64,000 bases of DNA from Aquimonas sp041395245. GTDB taxonomy: Bacteria > Pseudomonadota > Gammaproteobacteria > Xanthomonadales > Xanthomonadaceae. Of this stretch, positions 16,631-25,298 are shown piece by piece. The notes under the pieces were generated by a model. It had not been told where the DNA came from. It worked only from the letters and a program-made list of their open reading frames with translations, and ran no database searches. The stretch spans positions 1 through 64,000 of the forward strand of contig JAWLAY010000023.1 in assembly GCA_041395245.1 (NCBI GenBank), given 5' to 3'. The stretch's first letter is position 1, and each line of letters opens with the position of its first letter. Made by a program: the position numbers and the translations under genes.

Positions 16631-18340
16631 ATGGTCAACCAGCGCGCCACCCGCCTTCCCCTCGCCCGCTCACCCAACGCGCCACGCGATCTCTGGTGGC
16701 TGTTCGGTCTCGCCCTGCTGGTGCTCGGTGTCGGCTACGGCTTGCGCGATCCCTGGCCGGCCGACGAACCGCGCTTCGCACTGATCGGGCGCGACATCTG
16801 GGAAGGTGGTCAGTGGTTCCTGCCGCATCGCGGTCCCGAGCTGTATGCCGAGAAACCGCCGATCTTTCTCTGGTTGCAGGCGCTGGCTTACGGACTGACC
16901 GGCTCGGTTCGCTGGGGCTTTCTGTTGCCGTCCATGCTCGCGGCGCTGGGGATGTTGGCTCTGCATTTCGATCTGGCGCGTCGCCTGTGGACCCGCAAGG
17001 CGGCGTTCTGGAGCAGTCTGGCGCTGTTGTTCTGCGTGCAGTTCAGTCTGCAGGGTCGGACCGCGCAGATCGATGCAGTCCTCGCCTTCTGCACCACGCT
17101 CGGGCTGTACGGGCTGCTGCGCCATCTGTTGCTCGGTCCCGCCTGGGGTTGGTACGTGATCGGCGGTCTCGCGACCGGCGTTGGCGTGATTACCAAAGGC
17201 ACGGGCTTTTTGCCCTGGCTGCTGCTCGTTCCTTATCTGTTTGCGCGCTGGCGCCAGTGGCCCGGTTTGCCACGTTTCGCGGGCGGCTGGCGTTGGCCGC
17301 TCGGCCCGCTCGCCCTGTTGTTGCCGATCCTGCTGTGGTTGCTGCCGCTGCTGTGGCTGTCGATCACCGCTCCCACACCCGAACTGCTGGCCTACCGCGA
17401 TGATCTGCTGCTGCGCCAGACGGTGACGCGCTATGCCAATGCCTGGCATCACCACAAGCCGCTCTGGTACTTCGTGGTCGAAGTAATCCCGGTGTTCTGG
17501 CTGCCGTTCTCCGCACTGGCGGTGTGGGCAGTGCCTGCATGGCGGCGACGTTTGCAACGACGCGATGCGCGACTGCTGCTGTTGCTGTCCTGGATCGCGC
17601 TGGTGGTGCTGTTCTTCTCACTGTCGCCCGGCAAGCGTCATGTCTACATCCTGCCCGCACTGCCCGCACTGGCGCTGGCCTTCACGCCGCTGTTGCCCGG
17701 GCTGCTTCGGCGCGTGACGGTGCAACGCGCTGGCACCCTCGTAACCTTGCTGCTGGGCCTGATCATTGCCGCCGCTGCCGCGACCGCACTATTCGCCCGA
17801 CCCGGATTCGCGCTCAGGGTGGAAACCGACAACGGCGTCGCGCCCTGGGACTGGCTGCTGGCAGTGGGCATGGTTGGCGTCATCGTCAGCCTGATCCTGT
17901 GGCGTCGAGGCTGGACTGCCTTTGCCGTCTTCATGCTGGCGGTCTGGTCAGGCTACGGTCTGTTCGGCTTTCCGCAAATGACCGACGCCCGCTCGGGGAG
18001 ATCCCTGATGCAGGGCGTGGCACGTCAACTGTCTCCCGAGGTGTCACTCGGGTTGATCGGTGCGCCCGAACAGATGCTGCTGCAGGCACAAGGCGACGTC
18101 CGCGCGTTTGGCTTCAAACGCCCGCTGGACGAACAGAAGGCACTGGCTTATGCCTGGCTGAAGGAAAACTCAACACACTGGCTGTTAATGTCGCGCGCCG
18201 CCCTGGACCCCTGTATCGAGCGCGAGTGGACGCTGGATGTCGGCATGTCAAACCGCCGGCACTGGTTCCTGATTCCCCCGCTGGCGGTGGACAGGGACTG
18301 CGTCGATGCCAAACGCTATCTCGCCCCCGCAACACCCTGA
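16631..18340 (+). CDS. GT83 (ArnT-like) membrane glycosyltransferase
   Basis: This 569-residue polytopic protein carries the GT-C acidic motif in the first loop (WPADEPRFALIGRDIW) and AEKPPIFLWLQALAYG. About 12 membrane segments precede a soluble C-terminal domain. It is homologous to, but not a close copy of, the enzyme at 13545-15200. It is the first gene of a three-gene operon with a GT2 enzyme (8 bp downstream) and a LAB_N protein. In this layout the GT2 enzyme would charge polyprenyl phosphate with a sugar, and the GT83 enzyme would transfer it to an envelope lipid. An ATG four bases upstream is out of frame. The specific sugar is unknown. Confidence 0.85.
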   Translation: MVNQRATRLPLARSPNAPRDLWWLFGLALLVLGVGYGLRDPWPADEPRFALIGRDIWEGGQWFLPHRGPELYAEKPPIFLWLQALAYGLTGSVRWGFLLPSMLAALGMLALHFDLARRLWTRKAAFWSSLALLFCVQFSLQGRTAQIDAVLAFCTTLGLYGLLRHLLLGPAWGWYVIGGLATGVGVITKGTGFLPWLLLVPYLFARWRQWPGLPRFAGGWRWPLGPLALLLPILLWLLPLLWLSITAPTPELLAYRDDLLLRQTVTRYANAWHHHKPLWYFVVEVIPVFWLPFSALAVWAVPAWRRRLQRRDARLLLLLSWIALVVLFFSLSPGKRHVYILPALPALALAFTPLLPGLLRRVTVQRAGTLVTLLLGLIIAAAAATALFARPGFALRVETDNGVAPWDWLLAVGMVGVIVSLILWRRGWTAFAVFMLAVWSGYGLFGFPQMTDARSGRSLMQGVARQLSPEVSLGLIGAPEQMLLQAQGDVRAFGFKRPLDEQKALAYAWLKENSTHWLLMSRAALDPCIEREWTLDVGMSNRRHWFLIPPLAVDRDCVDAKRYLAPATP

Positions 18341-18348
18341 GTATTGTC

Positions 18349-19092
18349 ATGTCGACCGCCACCGTACTGAATCTCTCTGTCGTTGTCCCCGCGCACAACG
18401 AATCCGGCAATCTGCCCGATCTGATCATGGAAATCGTCACCGCGCTGGCGGATCGCAGCGATTACGAAATCGTCATCGTCGACGACTGCAGCAGTGACGA
18501 AACCCCGCAGGTGCTGAGCGCATTGCAATCGCAATTGCCGCAACTGCGCGTCCTGCGCCATCTGAAAAACGCGGGGCAGAGCGCGGCGCTGCGCAACGGC
18601 GTCCGCCACGCGCGCGGCCTCTGGATCGCCACCCTTGATGGCGACGCGCAAAACGTGCCTGCGGACATTCCGCGTCTGTGGGACGAGATGCAACGCCGCG
18701 GCAATCCGAAACTCAAGCTGATCCAGGGCTGGCGCACCACCCGCCGCGATACCGGACTGAAGCGTCTGTCCTCGAAGATCGCCAATGGCGTGCGTTCGCG
18801 CATGCTGCGCGATGCCACGCCCGACAGCGGATGCGGCATTCGACTGGTCGAGCGTGAAGCCCTGCTCAACGTGCCCAATTTCAATCACATGCATCGCTTC
18901 ATTCCGGCACTGATCCGCCAGGCAGGATGGGATGTCGACACCCTGTCGGTGAGCCATCGGCCGCGCGGCGCAGGCAGCTCGCACTATGGCCTGTGGAATC
19001 GGCTTTGGGTCGGCATCGTCGACCTGTTCGGCGTGGCCTGGCTAGGCCGACGTTCGCGCCCGACCACCGTGCAGGAACAGCCCCGTCCATGA
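18349..19092 (+). CDS. GT2 glycosyltransferase (polyprenyl-phosphate type)
   Basis: The protein has 247 residues and one GT-A domain with no membrane segment. It opens with LSVVVPAHNESGNLP, has the nucleotide-binding pair in IVIVDDCSSDET (Asp45-Asp46) and the metal motif in TLDGDAQNVP near residue 97, then the SGCGIRLVER region typical of dolichyl/undecaprenyl-phosphate sugar synthases. It follows the GT83 gene by 8 bp, and its TGA overlaps the ATG of the next gene. It probably makes the lipid-linked sugar used by the GT83 partner. Confidence 0.85.
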   Translation: MSTATVLNLSVVVPAHNESGNLPDLIMEIVTALADRSDYEIVIVDDCSSDETPQVLSALQSQLPQLRVLRHLKNAGQSAALRNGVRHARGLWIATLDGDAQNVPADIPRLWDEMQRRGNPKLKLIQGWRTTRRDTGLKRLSSKIANGVRSRMLRDATPDSGCGIRLVEREALLNVPNFNHMHRFIPALIRQAGWDVDTLSVSHRPRGAGSSHYGLWNRLWVGIVDLFGVAWLGRRSRPTTVQEQPRP

Positions 19093-19847
19093 CCGAAACC
19101 AATCCGCTCTGGATCGGCATCGGCCTGACTGCGCAGATCGCCTTTTCCGCACGCTTTCTGGTGCAGTGGCTGCTATCGGAACGCGCCCGCCGCAGCCTGA
19201 TGCCGATTCACTTCTGGTATTTCAGCCTGGCGGGATCAGCCTTGCTGCTCGCCTATGCCGCGCATCAGCGTGACCTGATCATTGCGCTGGGCCAGATGGC
19301 AGGGCTTGCCATCTACCTGCGCAATCTGGAACTCATCCAGCGCCACGAGGGCCGCCGCCACCTGTTCTTCCTGTGGCCCTGGCTTGGCCTCAGCCTGATC
19401 GCGCTCGCGGCGGGATGGTTCAGCCACGCGGCGCCCGTCACGCACGCGATCGGCAAGGTCGCGATGTTCTGGATCGTGATCGGCATGGTGGGACAGGTCC
19501 TGTTTACCGGCCGCTTCGTCGTGCAGTTGTACTTCTCCGAACGCGCCCAGCGCTCGGTCAATCCGATCCACTTCTGGTATCTGTCGATGAGCGGCAGCTT
19601 GCTGCTGCTCGCCTACGCCATCGCCCAGCGCGACCCGGTGATCATCCTCGGTCAGAGCTTCGGCATCGTGGTCTATCTGCGCAATCTGAAACTGATCCAG
19701 CATCACGAACGCGGCGACCAGCACGGCGAAGAAGAAACCCTCGGCGAAACCTTGCAGGCGGACGCGTCGGATGCCGAAGACGCCGAACCGATTTCACCGG
19801 AGTCCGAACCGGTCGCCGTGCCGCGCACACCTACGCAGGGTCTGTAG
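19089..19847 (+). CDS. Duplicated LAB_N-domain membrane protein
   Basis: The protein has 252 residues and two tandem copies of the small membrane domain seen at the N-terminus of some lipid-A-disaccharide synthases. Copy 1 has ARFLVQWLLSERARRS and IHFWYFSLAGSALLLAYA; copy 2 has GRFVVQLYFSERAQRS and IHFWYLSMSGSLLLLAYA. Each copy has three membrane helices and ends with YLRNL-LIQ. The tail after 220 is acidic and disordered. The start overlaps the GT2 stop (ATGA), indicating coupling. Such proteins are found with GT83/GT2 genes and may flip or present the lipid-linked sugar; this is inferred. The 3' end overlaps the convergent response-regulator gene by 17 bp. Confidence 0.85.
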   Translation: MTETNPLWIGIGLTAQIAFSARFLVQWLLSERARRSLMPIHFWYFSLAGSALLLAYAAHQRDLIIALGQMAGLAIYLRNLELIQRHEGRRHLFFLWPWLGLSLIALAAGWFSHAAPVTHAIGKVAMFWIVIGMVGQVLFTGRFVVQLYFSERAQRSVNPIHFWYLSMSGSLLLLAYAIAQRDPVIILGQSFGIVVYLRNLKLIQHHERGDQHGEEETLGETLQADASDAEDAEPISPESEPVAVPRTPTQGL

Positions 19848-20514
19848 TTCCCTGCCAGCGGAAACCTACTCCGTACACCGACTGGATGGGTTCACCGGGG
19901 AAGACTTCGAGCTTGCGGCGCAGGTTGCGGATGTGGCTGTCGACGGTGCGATCGCTGACGATCCGGTGGTCTTCGTAGAGCGCGCGCATGAGCTGGGGCC
20001 GTGAGAACACCCGCCCCGGCTTGCCCATCAGTTGCTGCAACAGGCGAAATTCCACCGGTGTGAGTGGCACGGACTGGCCGCCAAGACGCAACGCCCAGCC
20101 TTCGACATCGAGCTGCCATTGACCACCGGACTCGCCGTTGCTGTCGGGTCGGCAGCGACGCAGCACGGCACGTAGGCGCGCAGCCAACTCGCGCAGGCTG
20201 AAGGGTTTGCAGAGATAGTCGTCCGCACCAAGATCCAGACCCAGCAGCCTGTCCACTTCCTCGACCCGCGCGGTCAACATCAGGATCGGCAACGCCGAAA
20301 ATGTCCGTAGCTCGCGGCAGATCGCCATGCCGTCCTTGCCCGGCAACATGAGGTCCAGCAACACCGCATCCGGCGTGTGATCGCGCACCCAGGCCACCAC
20401 CTCGCTACCATCGCACAGGACCGACACCGTGTAGCCCTCGGCAGCAAGGAACTCGCGCAATCCCTGCGCGATCTTCGGCTCGTCCTCGACAATCAGAATG
20501 TGCAATGCCGTCAT
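19831..20514 (-). CDS. OmpR-family response regulator (BaeR-like)
   Basis: The protein has 227 residues from ATG 20514. The receiver domain has the acidic pair VEDE (9-12), the phospho-acceptor Asp54 in VLLDLMLPGKDG and Lys in LCKPFSLRELAAR. The C-terminal winged helix contains LTPVEFRLLQQLM and SDRTVDSHIRNLRRKLE. Its ATG overlaps the TGA of the sensor kinase gene upstream (ATGA), so the two are translated together. Closest in architecture to BaeR/CreB regulators of envelope stress. The stop lies 17 bp inside the convergent LAB_N gene. Confidence 0.9.
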   Translation of the reverse strand: MTALHILIVEDEPKIAQGLREFLAAEGYTVSVLCDGSEVVAWVRDHTPDAVLLDLMLPGKDGMAICRELRTFSALPILMLTARVEEVDRLLGLDLGADDYLCKPFSLRELAARLRAVLRRCRPDSNGESGGQWQLDVEGWALRLGGQSVPLTPVEFRLLQQLMGKPGRVFSRPQLMRALYEDHRIVSDRTVDSHIRNLRRKLEVFPGEPIQSVYGVGFRWQGTTDPA

Positions 20515-21965
20515 GTTGGTGCCGCCATGGCCGGAAGCTGGATATGCATGCACAAGCCGCCCAGCGTCGCTGGCCGGGCCTGCACCGTGCCGTGATGTGC
20601 TCGAATGATGGCCTCGACGATGGACAGGCCCAGACCGGAACCACCCGACGCGCGATTGCGCGAGCGTTCGCCCCGAAACAGACGATCAAACAGCTTGGGC
20701 AGGTCGACCTCCGCCACGCCGGGCGAACTGTCCTGCCATTGCACATGCACGCCGGCGGAATCCGTCCACAACTGCAGTTCAATGGTGCCTGGCACATCGG
20801 TGTAGCGACAGGCATTCAGAAACAGATTGTCCAGCGCCTGCGCGAAGCGGCGCTCATCGATGGCGGCCCACACCGGCTGCTGTGGACAGTGCATCTGAAA
20901 GCGATGTCCATACGCCTGCGCAGTACCTTGCCATGATGCCGCACGCTCGCGTAGCCACTCGCACAGATCCTCGGTACGAAGCACGCATTGGAGTTCGCCG
21001 GCATCGGCCAACGACAGTTGGTACAGATCTTCGATCAATGCAGACAGACGGTTGCCTTCGCTGATCAGCGACTCCACCGCCTCGGACGTGAGCGGGCGGA
21101 TGCCCTCGCGCAGCAGCTGCAGCTCGGTCTGCAGGATCGTCAAGGGCGTGCGCAATTCATGCGCGATATCGGCACCCCAACGCTGGCGCTCCTTTCGATG
21201 CCGCTCCAAGGCCTCGGCCATGCGGTTGAACTGCTCGGCCAGCTTGCCGAGCTCGTCGTGACGCGCGACGCGAGCGCGCTGACTGTAGTCTCCGTCAGCC
21301 AATGCCCTGGCCGCCGCACCCAGCATTGACAGCGGTCGCGACAACTGGCGCGCCAACGCAAACGAAAGCAGCAAGGACAGAATCAGGACCACACCCGCTG
21401 CGAACAGGCCATGGCGCCATTGGGAGCGCAGGAAATCCTGCTCCGCCCCCATCGGCAGGGCATCGGGCGGCGCGATGCGCAGCTCGCCGAAGACCTGCGA
21501 TCCGGACGCCACCGCCACGCTCACCGCGGCGGAATCCAAGCCGCCACGCCCGGCCACGTAGTTGCCCTCGGCATCATGCAAGGCCCAGCGGGTATCGCCC
21601 CAAGCCTGCATGGGAGGTGGCTGTCGTCCTGCATGGGGAGGCGCACCCTGCATGTTGCGCTGTGGTGGTGGCGGGCCAACCGCCCCACCCATGACGGGAG
21701 GTGGGGCACGCTCATCCGGCGGAGCACCACCACGGGCGTAGCGACCGAACAACATCGGGTCGCGCCGCAACCACTCCCAGTCGCCGTGCAGCTGGAAATC
21801 CTCCGCAAGAACCCCGGCCACCTGTTCGGCGCGTACCCGCATGGCGGCCTCAAGATAGGCCTTGAAACCGCGCGAGAACGCCTGCTGCTGCCACCACACG
21901 ACAGCCAGCAGACCGAGGGTGCTCAGCAGGGCGAAGCTCAGGAAAAACCGCAACCACAGGCGCAT
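20511..21965 (-). CDS. Sensor histidine kinase (BaeS-like) with Pro-rich periplasmic insert
   Basis: From ATG 21965 (GGTGGAG upstream) the protein has 484 residues. TM1 is at 6-24 and TM2 near 178-198, followed by HAMP, a HisKA domain (WGADIAHELRTPLTIL) and HATPase (NLFLNACRYT; GGSGLGLSIVEAIIR). The periplasmic domain contains an unusual stretch at residues 79-120, with four Pro clusters and scattered Met and His (APPDERAPPPVMGG; GPPPPQRNMQGAPPHAGR). That could form a flexible metal- or ligand-binding loop. The pair resembles BaeSR, which senses envelope damage. An upstream ATG at 22007 is in frame but has no ribosome-binding site. Confidence 0.9.
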   Translation of the reverse strand: MRLWLRFFLSFALLSTLGLLAVVWWQQQAFSRGFKAYLEAAMRVRAEQVAGVLAEDFQLHGDWEWLRRDPMLFGRYARGGAPPDERAPPPVMGGAVGPPPPQRNMQGAPPHAGRQPPPMQAWGDTRWALHDAEGNYVAGRGGLDSAAVSVAVASGSQVFGELRIAPPDALPMGAEQDFLRSQWRHGLFAAGVVLILSLLLSFALARQLSRPLSMLGAAARALADGDYSQRARVARHDELGKLAEQFNRMAEALERHRKERQRWGADIAHELRTPLTILQTELQLLREGIRPLTSEAVESLISEGNRLSALIEDLYQLSLADAGELQCVLRTEDLCEWLRERAASWQGTAQAYGHRFQMHCPQQPVWAAIDERRFAQALDNLFLNACRYTDVPGTIELQLWTDSAGVHVQWQDSSPGVAEVDLPKLFDRLFRGERSRNRASGGSGLGLSIVEAIIRAHHGTVQARPATLGGLCMHIQLPAMAAPT

Positions 21966-22080
21966 GTTGATCTCCACCGACCGGATCGCCCGAGAGATCA
22001 CATTCATGGCGCCCACCGACCTTGCGTGGAGTCTATCCAATGCATCGCCCACACCGTCTGCTCATCTGCATCAAGCCCCA

Positions 22081-23685
22081 TCAACCGCCACGCACGCCCA
22101 CCGTCAACGTGGCCGCATAGCCCGCACTGGGACTGCCCGCCACACTGGCCATCTGGTAGGCGGTGCCGTCGCTGAACACGTTGTCCTGGGCAAAGCTGGT
22201 GACCGAGGTGTTCTGGCCGCGTGAGGCATACAGGCTGCTGGCGTAGACCGCCTGCGTCACCGCTTGTGGGAAAGCCACCTGCGAAGTGACCGTCGCGCTG
22301 CCGCTGAGGGTGCTCAGGTAAACCTGAAAATGGATGTGGGTGATCCGTCCGGCGTACCAACCCGGATAGATCGTCTGGAACACCACCTGCCCGCGTGAAT
22401 TGGTACGCTGGATGCCACGCAGGAAGACTTGTCCCGTGGCGTTCACGCCACCGGTCTGATTGCTGTAGCCGGAATACACGCCGTCCTTGTCGCAGTGCCA
22501 GGCATAGATCCAGGCATCCGCAATCGGGCTGCAACCGTCGTTGATATCGACCAGATTCAGAATCAAGGTCAGTGGCACACCCGACTTGCCCTCGGTGATG
22601 TCACTGCGCTGCAACGCAGTGTTCGACAGCACGCTCAACAGCGGATACGGGCCTTGGGTCTCGCTGGGAATCAGCGCGCAACTACTGCCGAAGCTGCAGG
22701 CCGCGGGCGAAGCGCCCAGGCGCTGCAGATTGATGGTCCCTGACAGACCAGTGAGCTCGCCCGCATCGAATCGATAGGTCAGCGTCGCCAGCTCGCAACT
22801 GCTGAAACTCAACACCACCGATCCCACCGCTGCAGTCGTCACGCTGTCTGCCGCATCAAAGCGTCCGCCGATGGTGGCATACAGGGTCAGACTCGCTGAT
22901 CGGGCACCGTCTTCAAAGTCCCCCTCGGCGGTGAACCAACGCAGACCTTGCGCACCAGCCGATTGCCCTTGCACGGCGTAGGTGAACCAACCGAAGGCCA
23001 GCTTGCCTGCGACCGGGTTCACTTCGACCATCAACCCCTGCCCTGAGGTCGCCGGGTCGTACCATGCGCCGGAAAATGCATAGTCCGCTTGCACGCTGCT
23101 GCTGGCGCCGCCCGCGCAGGTGTTGTCACTCATCACACGTTGCAGGGGAATACTGCCGCTGCGGCCGTCATCGAAGGTGTAGTCGAGCGTCGCCGTAGTG
23201 CAGTCGGTGAAACGGATCTGCGCACTGCCGACCGTGGTGGAAAAGGTCACCGGCTGGGCGTCGAAATTGCCGCCCGTGTTCATCAGAATGCTCAGGTCGG
23301 CCTGCGATTGATTGTTCGTCAAGGCACCGTTGAAGGTGTACCAACGCTGGGCACTGGTGCCGCCTGGCGTGGTGTCGAAGGTGAACCAGGCCCCGGCGAC
23401 AACGCCAAGATCCTCGCCCAGCAAATCCGGATAGACCTCCAGAAAAATCCCCTGACCACTGGTGGAAGGGTTGTACCAGGCACCACCGAGTCCCTGACGA
23501 TCGCTGAGGGCGGCCTTGCTGGTGGCACCGAAGACCGATTGGGCACGCGTGGTTGTCGCACTCGCCGCCGCCAGACTGGCCACACTCATCGCCCCGAGCT
23601 GGGTCAGCGCGCGGCGACGTGCGGGCACCGTCTCCGGCACCGGAGTATGCATACGACGCAGACGAAACAGATTGGCGATGGACAT
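22081..23685 (-). CDS. Exported intradiol dioxygenase with two N-terminal repeat domains
   Basis: The protein has 534 residues from ATG 23685 (GGAG upstream). A Tat-like signal (PARRRALTQLGAMSVASLAA) is followed by two related beta-domains. They open GGAWYNPSTSGQGIF (about 66) and SGAWYDPATSGQGLM (about 208), and each has a paired Cys near its end. The C-terminal part (from about 333) is an intradiol ring-cleavage dioxygenase. The four expected Fe(III) ligands can be placed in DGVYSGY (Tyr), IYPGWY (Tyr) and THIHF (two His). It probably opens catecholic aromatics outside the cytoplasm; the substrate is unknown. It reads toward the BaeS-like kinase, 115 bp away. Confidence 0.85.
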   Translation of the reverse strand: MSIANLFRLRRMHTPVPETVPARRRALTQLGAMSVASLAAASATTTRAQSVFGATSKAALSDRQGLGGAWYNPSTSGQGIFLEVYPDLLGEDLGVVAGAWFTFDTTPGGTSAQRWYTFNGALTNNQSQADLSILMNTGGNFDAQPVTFSTTVGSAQIRFTDCTTATLDYTFDDGRSGSIPLQRVMSDNTCAGGASSSVQADYAFSGAWYDPATSGQGLMVEVNPVAGKLAFGWFTYAVQGQSAGAQGLRWFTAEGDFEDGARSASLTLYATIGGRFDAADSVTTAAVGSVVLSFSSCELATLTYRFDAGELTGLSGTINLQRLGASPAACSFGSSCALIPSETQGPYPLLSVLSNTALQRSDITEGKSGVPLTLILNLVDINDGCSPIADAWIYAWHCDKDGVYSGYSNQTGGVNATGQVFLRGIQRTNSRGQVVFQTIYPGWYAGRITHIHFQVYLSTLSGSATVTSQVAFPQAVTQAVYASSLYASRGQNTSVTSFAQDNVFSDGTAYQMASVAGSPSAGYAATLTVGVRGG

Positions 23686-23813
23686 GAGCACTCCGACCGT
23701 TGGCTAAGGTGGGTTCAGTGTTGCCAACGCGGTGCCGCCAACGATGCAGAAAATGCGCAGATGAGGTTAGCGCGGCGTTGCGTTTTCCCGCGCTTCAGTG
23801 TTGCAAGCAAAGG

Positions 23814-25298
23814 TCACTCGGCAGTGCGCAGGGCGCTTCGGTAGACACCAGCGTATTGCTCCGCCGCCGATTCCCAATCATGGCGCTGCGCCATGCCGGT
23901 CTGCTGCAGTTGCCGCCAGAGCGTCGGTTGGCCGTACAACAGCTCGGCGCGACGCAGGGCGGCGTCCATGGCTTCGGGGCTGAAGTCGTGGAAGACGAAT
24001 CCGCTGGCGCGTTGTTCCTGCAGTGCTTCCAGACTGCAATCGACCACGGTGTCGGCCAAGCCGCCGACGTGGCGCACCAGGGGCAAGGTGCCGTAAGCCA
24101 AACCATAGAGTTGGGTGAGACCACAGGGCTCGAACAACGACGGCACGAGGATCACGTCCGCGCCCGCGATCAATCGATGCGCGAAGGCCTCGTCATAGCC
24201 CAGCCGCACGGCGATCTGCGCGGGATGCGCCTCCGCCATCGCGGAAAACGCGCGCTCCAGTTCGGCATCGCCGCTACCCAGCATCGCAATCTGCACGCCT
24301 CGCTGGATGAGCGCGGGCAAGTTGGCCAGCAACAAGGGCAGGCCCTTCTGTTCGGTCAGGCGACTGACTACGCTGAGCAACAGTCGATCCGGCGCCGCCT
24401 GCAATCCCGTTTCGGCTTGCAGGGCGGCTTTGCAGGCGGACTTTCCTTCCATTCGTTGCGCCGAGTACGTCGCGGCCAATGCCTTGTCGTGGGCCGGATT
24501 CCACACCTCGGCATCGACGCCGTTGAGGATGCCGCTGAGTCGCTCCGCACGCGAACGCAACAGGCCGTCCAGACCCATGCCCTGTTCGCAGGTCTGGATC
24601 TCGCGGGCATAGCGCGGACTGACGGTGGTGATCGCGTCGGCCACCTGCAACGCCGCTTTCATGAAGCTGACCTGGCCATAGAACTCGACGCCATCCATCG
24701 AAAAACAGGCGGCTGGCAATCCCAGCGAGTCAAAGGTCGCAGCGGGAAACAATCCCTGGTAAGCCAGATTGTGGATGGTGAATACCGACCGCGCAGAGAC
24801 ACCGAGCTGGCGCATGCAAAGCGGCGTCAGACCCGCGTGCCAATCGTGCGCATGCACGACATCCGGCGACCATTGCGGATCGATGGCGTTGGCGATCTCC
24901 GCCGCCGCCCAGCCCAGTCGCGCAAAGCGCAGATGGTTGTCGGCAAAAGGACGCTGCTGCGCATCGGCATAGGGACCACCCGGACGCTGATACAACTCGG
25001 GGGCATCGATGACATAGGCGTCGGCGTCGCATGCAGGCAAACGCCCCGCCAACAGTCGCGCTGCAGGAACATCGCCGCGCGCAGGCAGCCGCGCCACCAC
25101 ACGCGGCGTGGACAAGCCCGCCAGAATCGGCGCGAAGCCGGGCAGCAGAACCCGCATCTCGACGCCCTGCGAGCGCAGCGCTGCGGGCAAGGCACCGGCC
25201 ACATCAGCCAGCCCGCCGGTCTTCAACAACGGAAAGATCTCCGCACACACCTGCAACACCGGCAGCGGCGTGGATTTCTTGCGGGCCACCGGACTCAC
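23814..25298 (-). CDS. glgA: Glycogen (starch) synthase, GT5
   Basis: The protein has 494 residues. The start is a GTG that overlaps the glgC stop (GTGA), so the two are coupled. The N-terminal ADP-glucose-binding motif KTGGLADVAGALP begins at residue 26. Downstream are HAHDWHAGL, the SRLTEQKGLPLL loop and the C-terminal catalytic PSLFEPCGLTQLYGL, all hallmarks of bacterial glycogen synthase. It extends alpha-1,4-glucan chains using ADP-glucose from the GlgC encoded immediately upstream. No branching or debranching enzyme gene is in the window. Confidence 0.95.
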   Translation of the reverse strand: MSPVARKKSTPLPVLQVCAEIFPLLKTGGLADVAGALPAALRSQGVEMRVLLPGFAPILAGLSTPRVVARLPARGDVPAARLLAGRLPACDADAYVIDAPELYQRPGGPYADAQQRPFADNHLRFARLGWAAAEIANAIDPQWSPDVVHAHDWHAGLTPLCMRQLGVSARSVFTIHNLAYQGLFPAATFDSLGLPAACFSMDGVEFYGQVSFMKAALQVADAITTVSPRYAREIQTCEQGMGLDGLLRSRAERLSGILNGVDAEVWNPAHDKALAATYSAQRMEGKSACKAALQAETGLQAAPDRLLLSVVSRLTEQKGLPLLLANLPALIQRGVQIAMLGSGDAELERAFSAMAEAHPAQIAVRLGYDEAFAHRLIAGADVILVPSLFEPCGLTQLYGLAYGTLPLVRHVGGLADTVVDCSLEALQEQRASGFVFHDFSPEAMDAALRRAELLYGQPTLWRQLQQTGMAQRHDWESAAEQYAGVYRSALRTAE

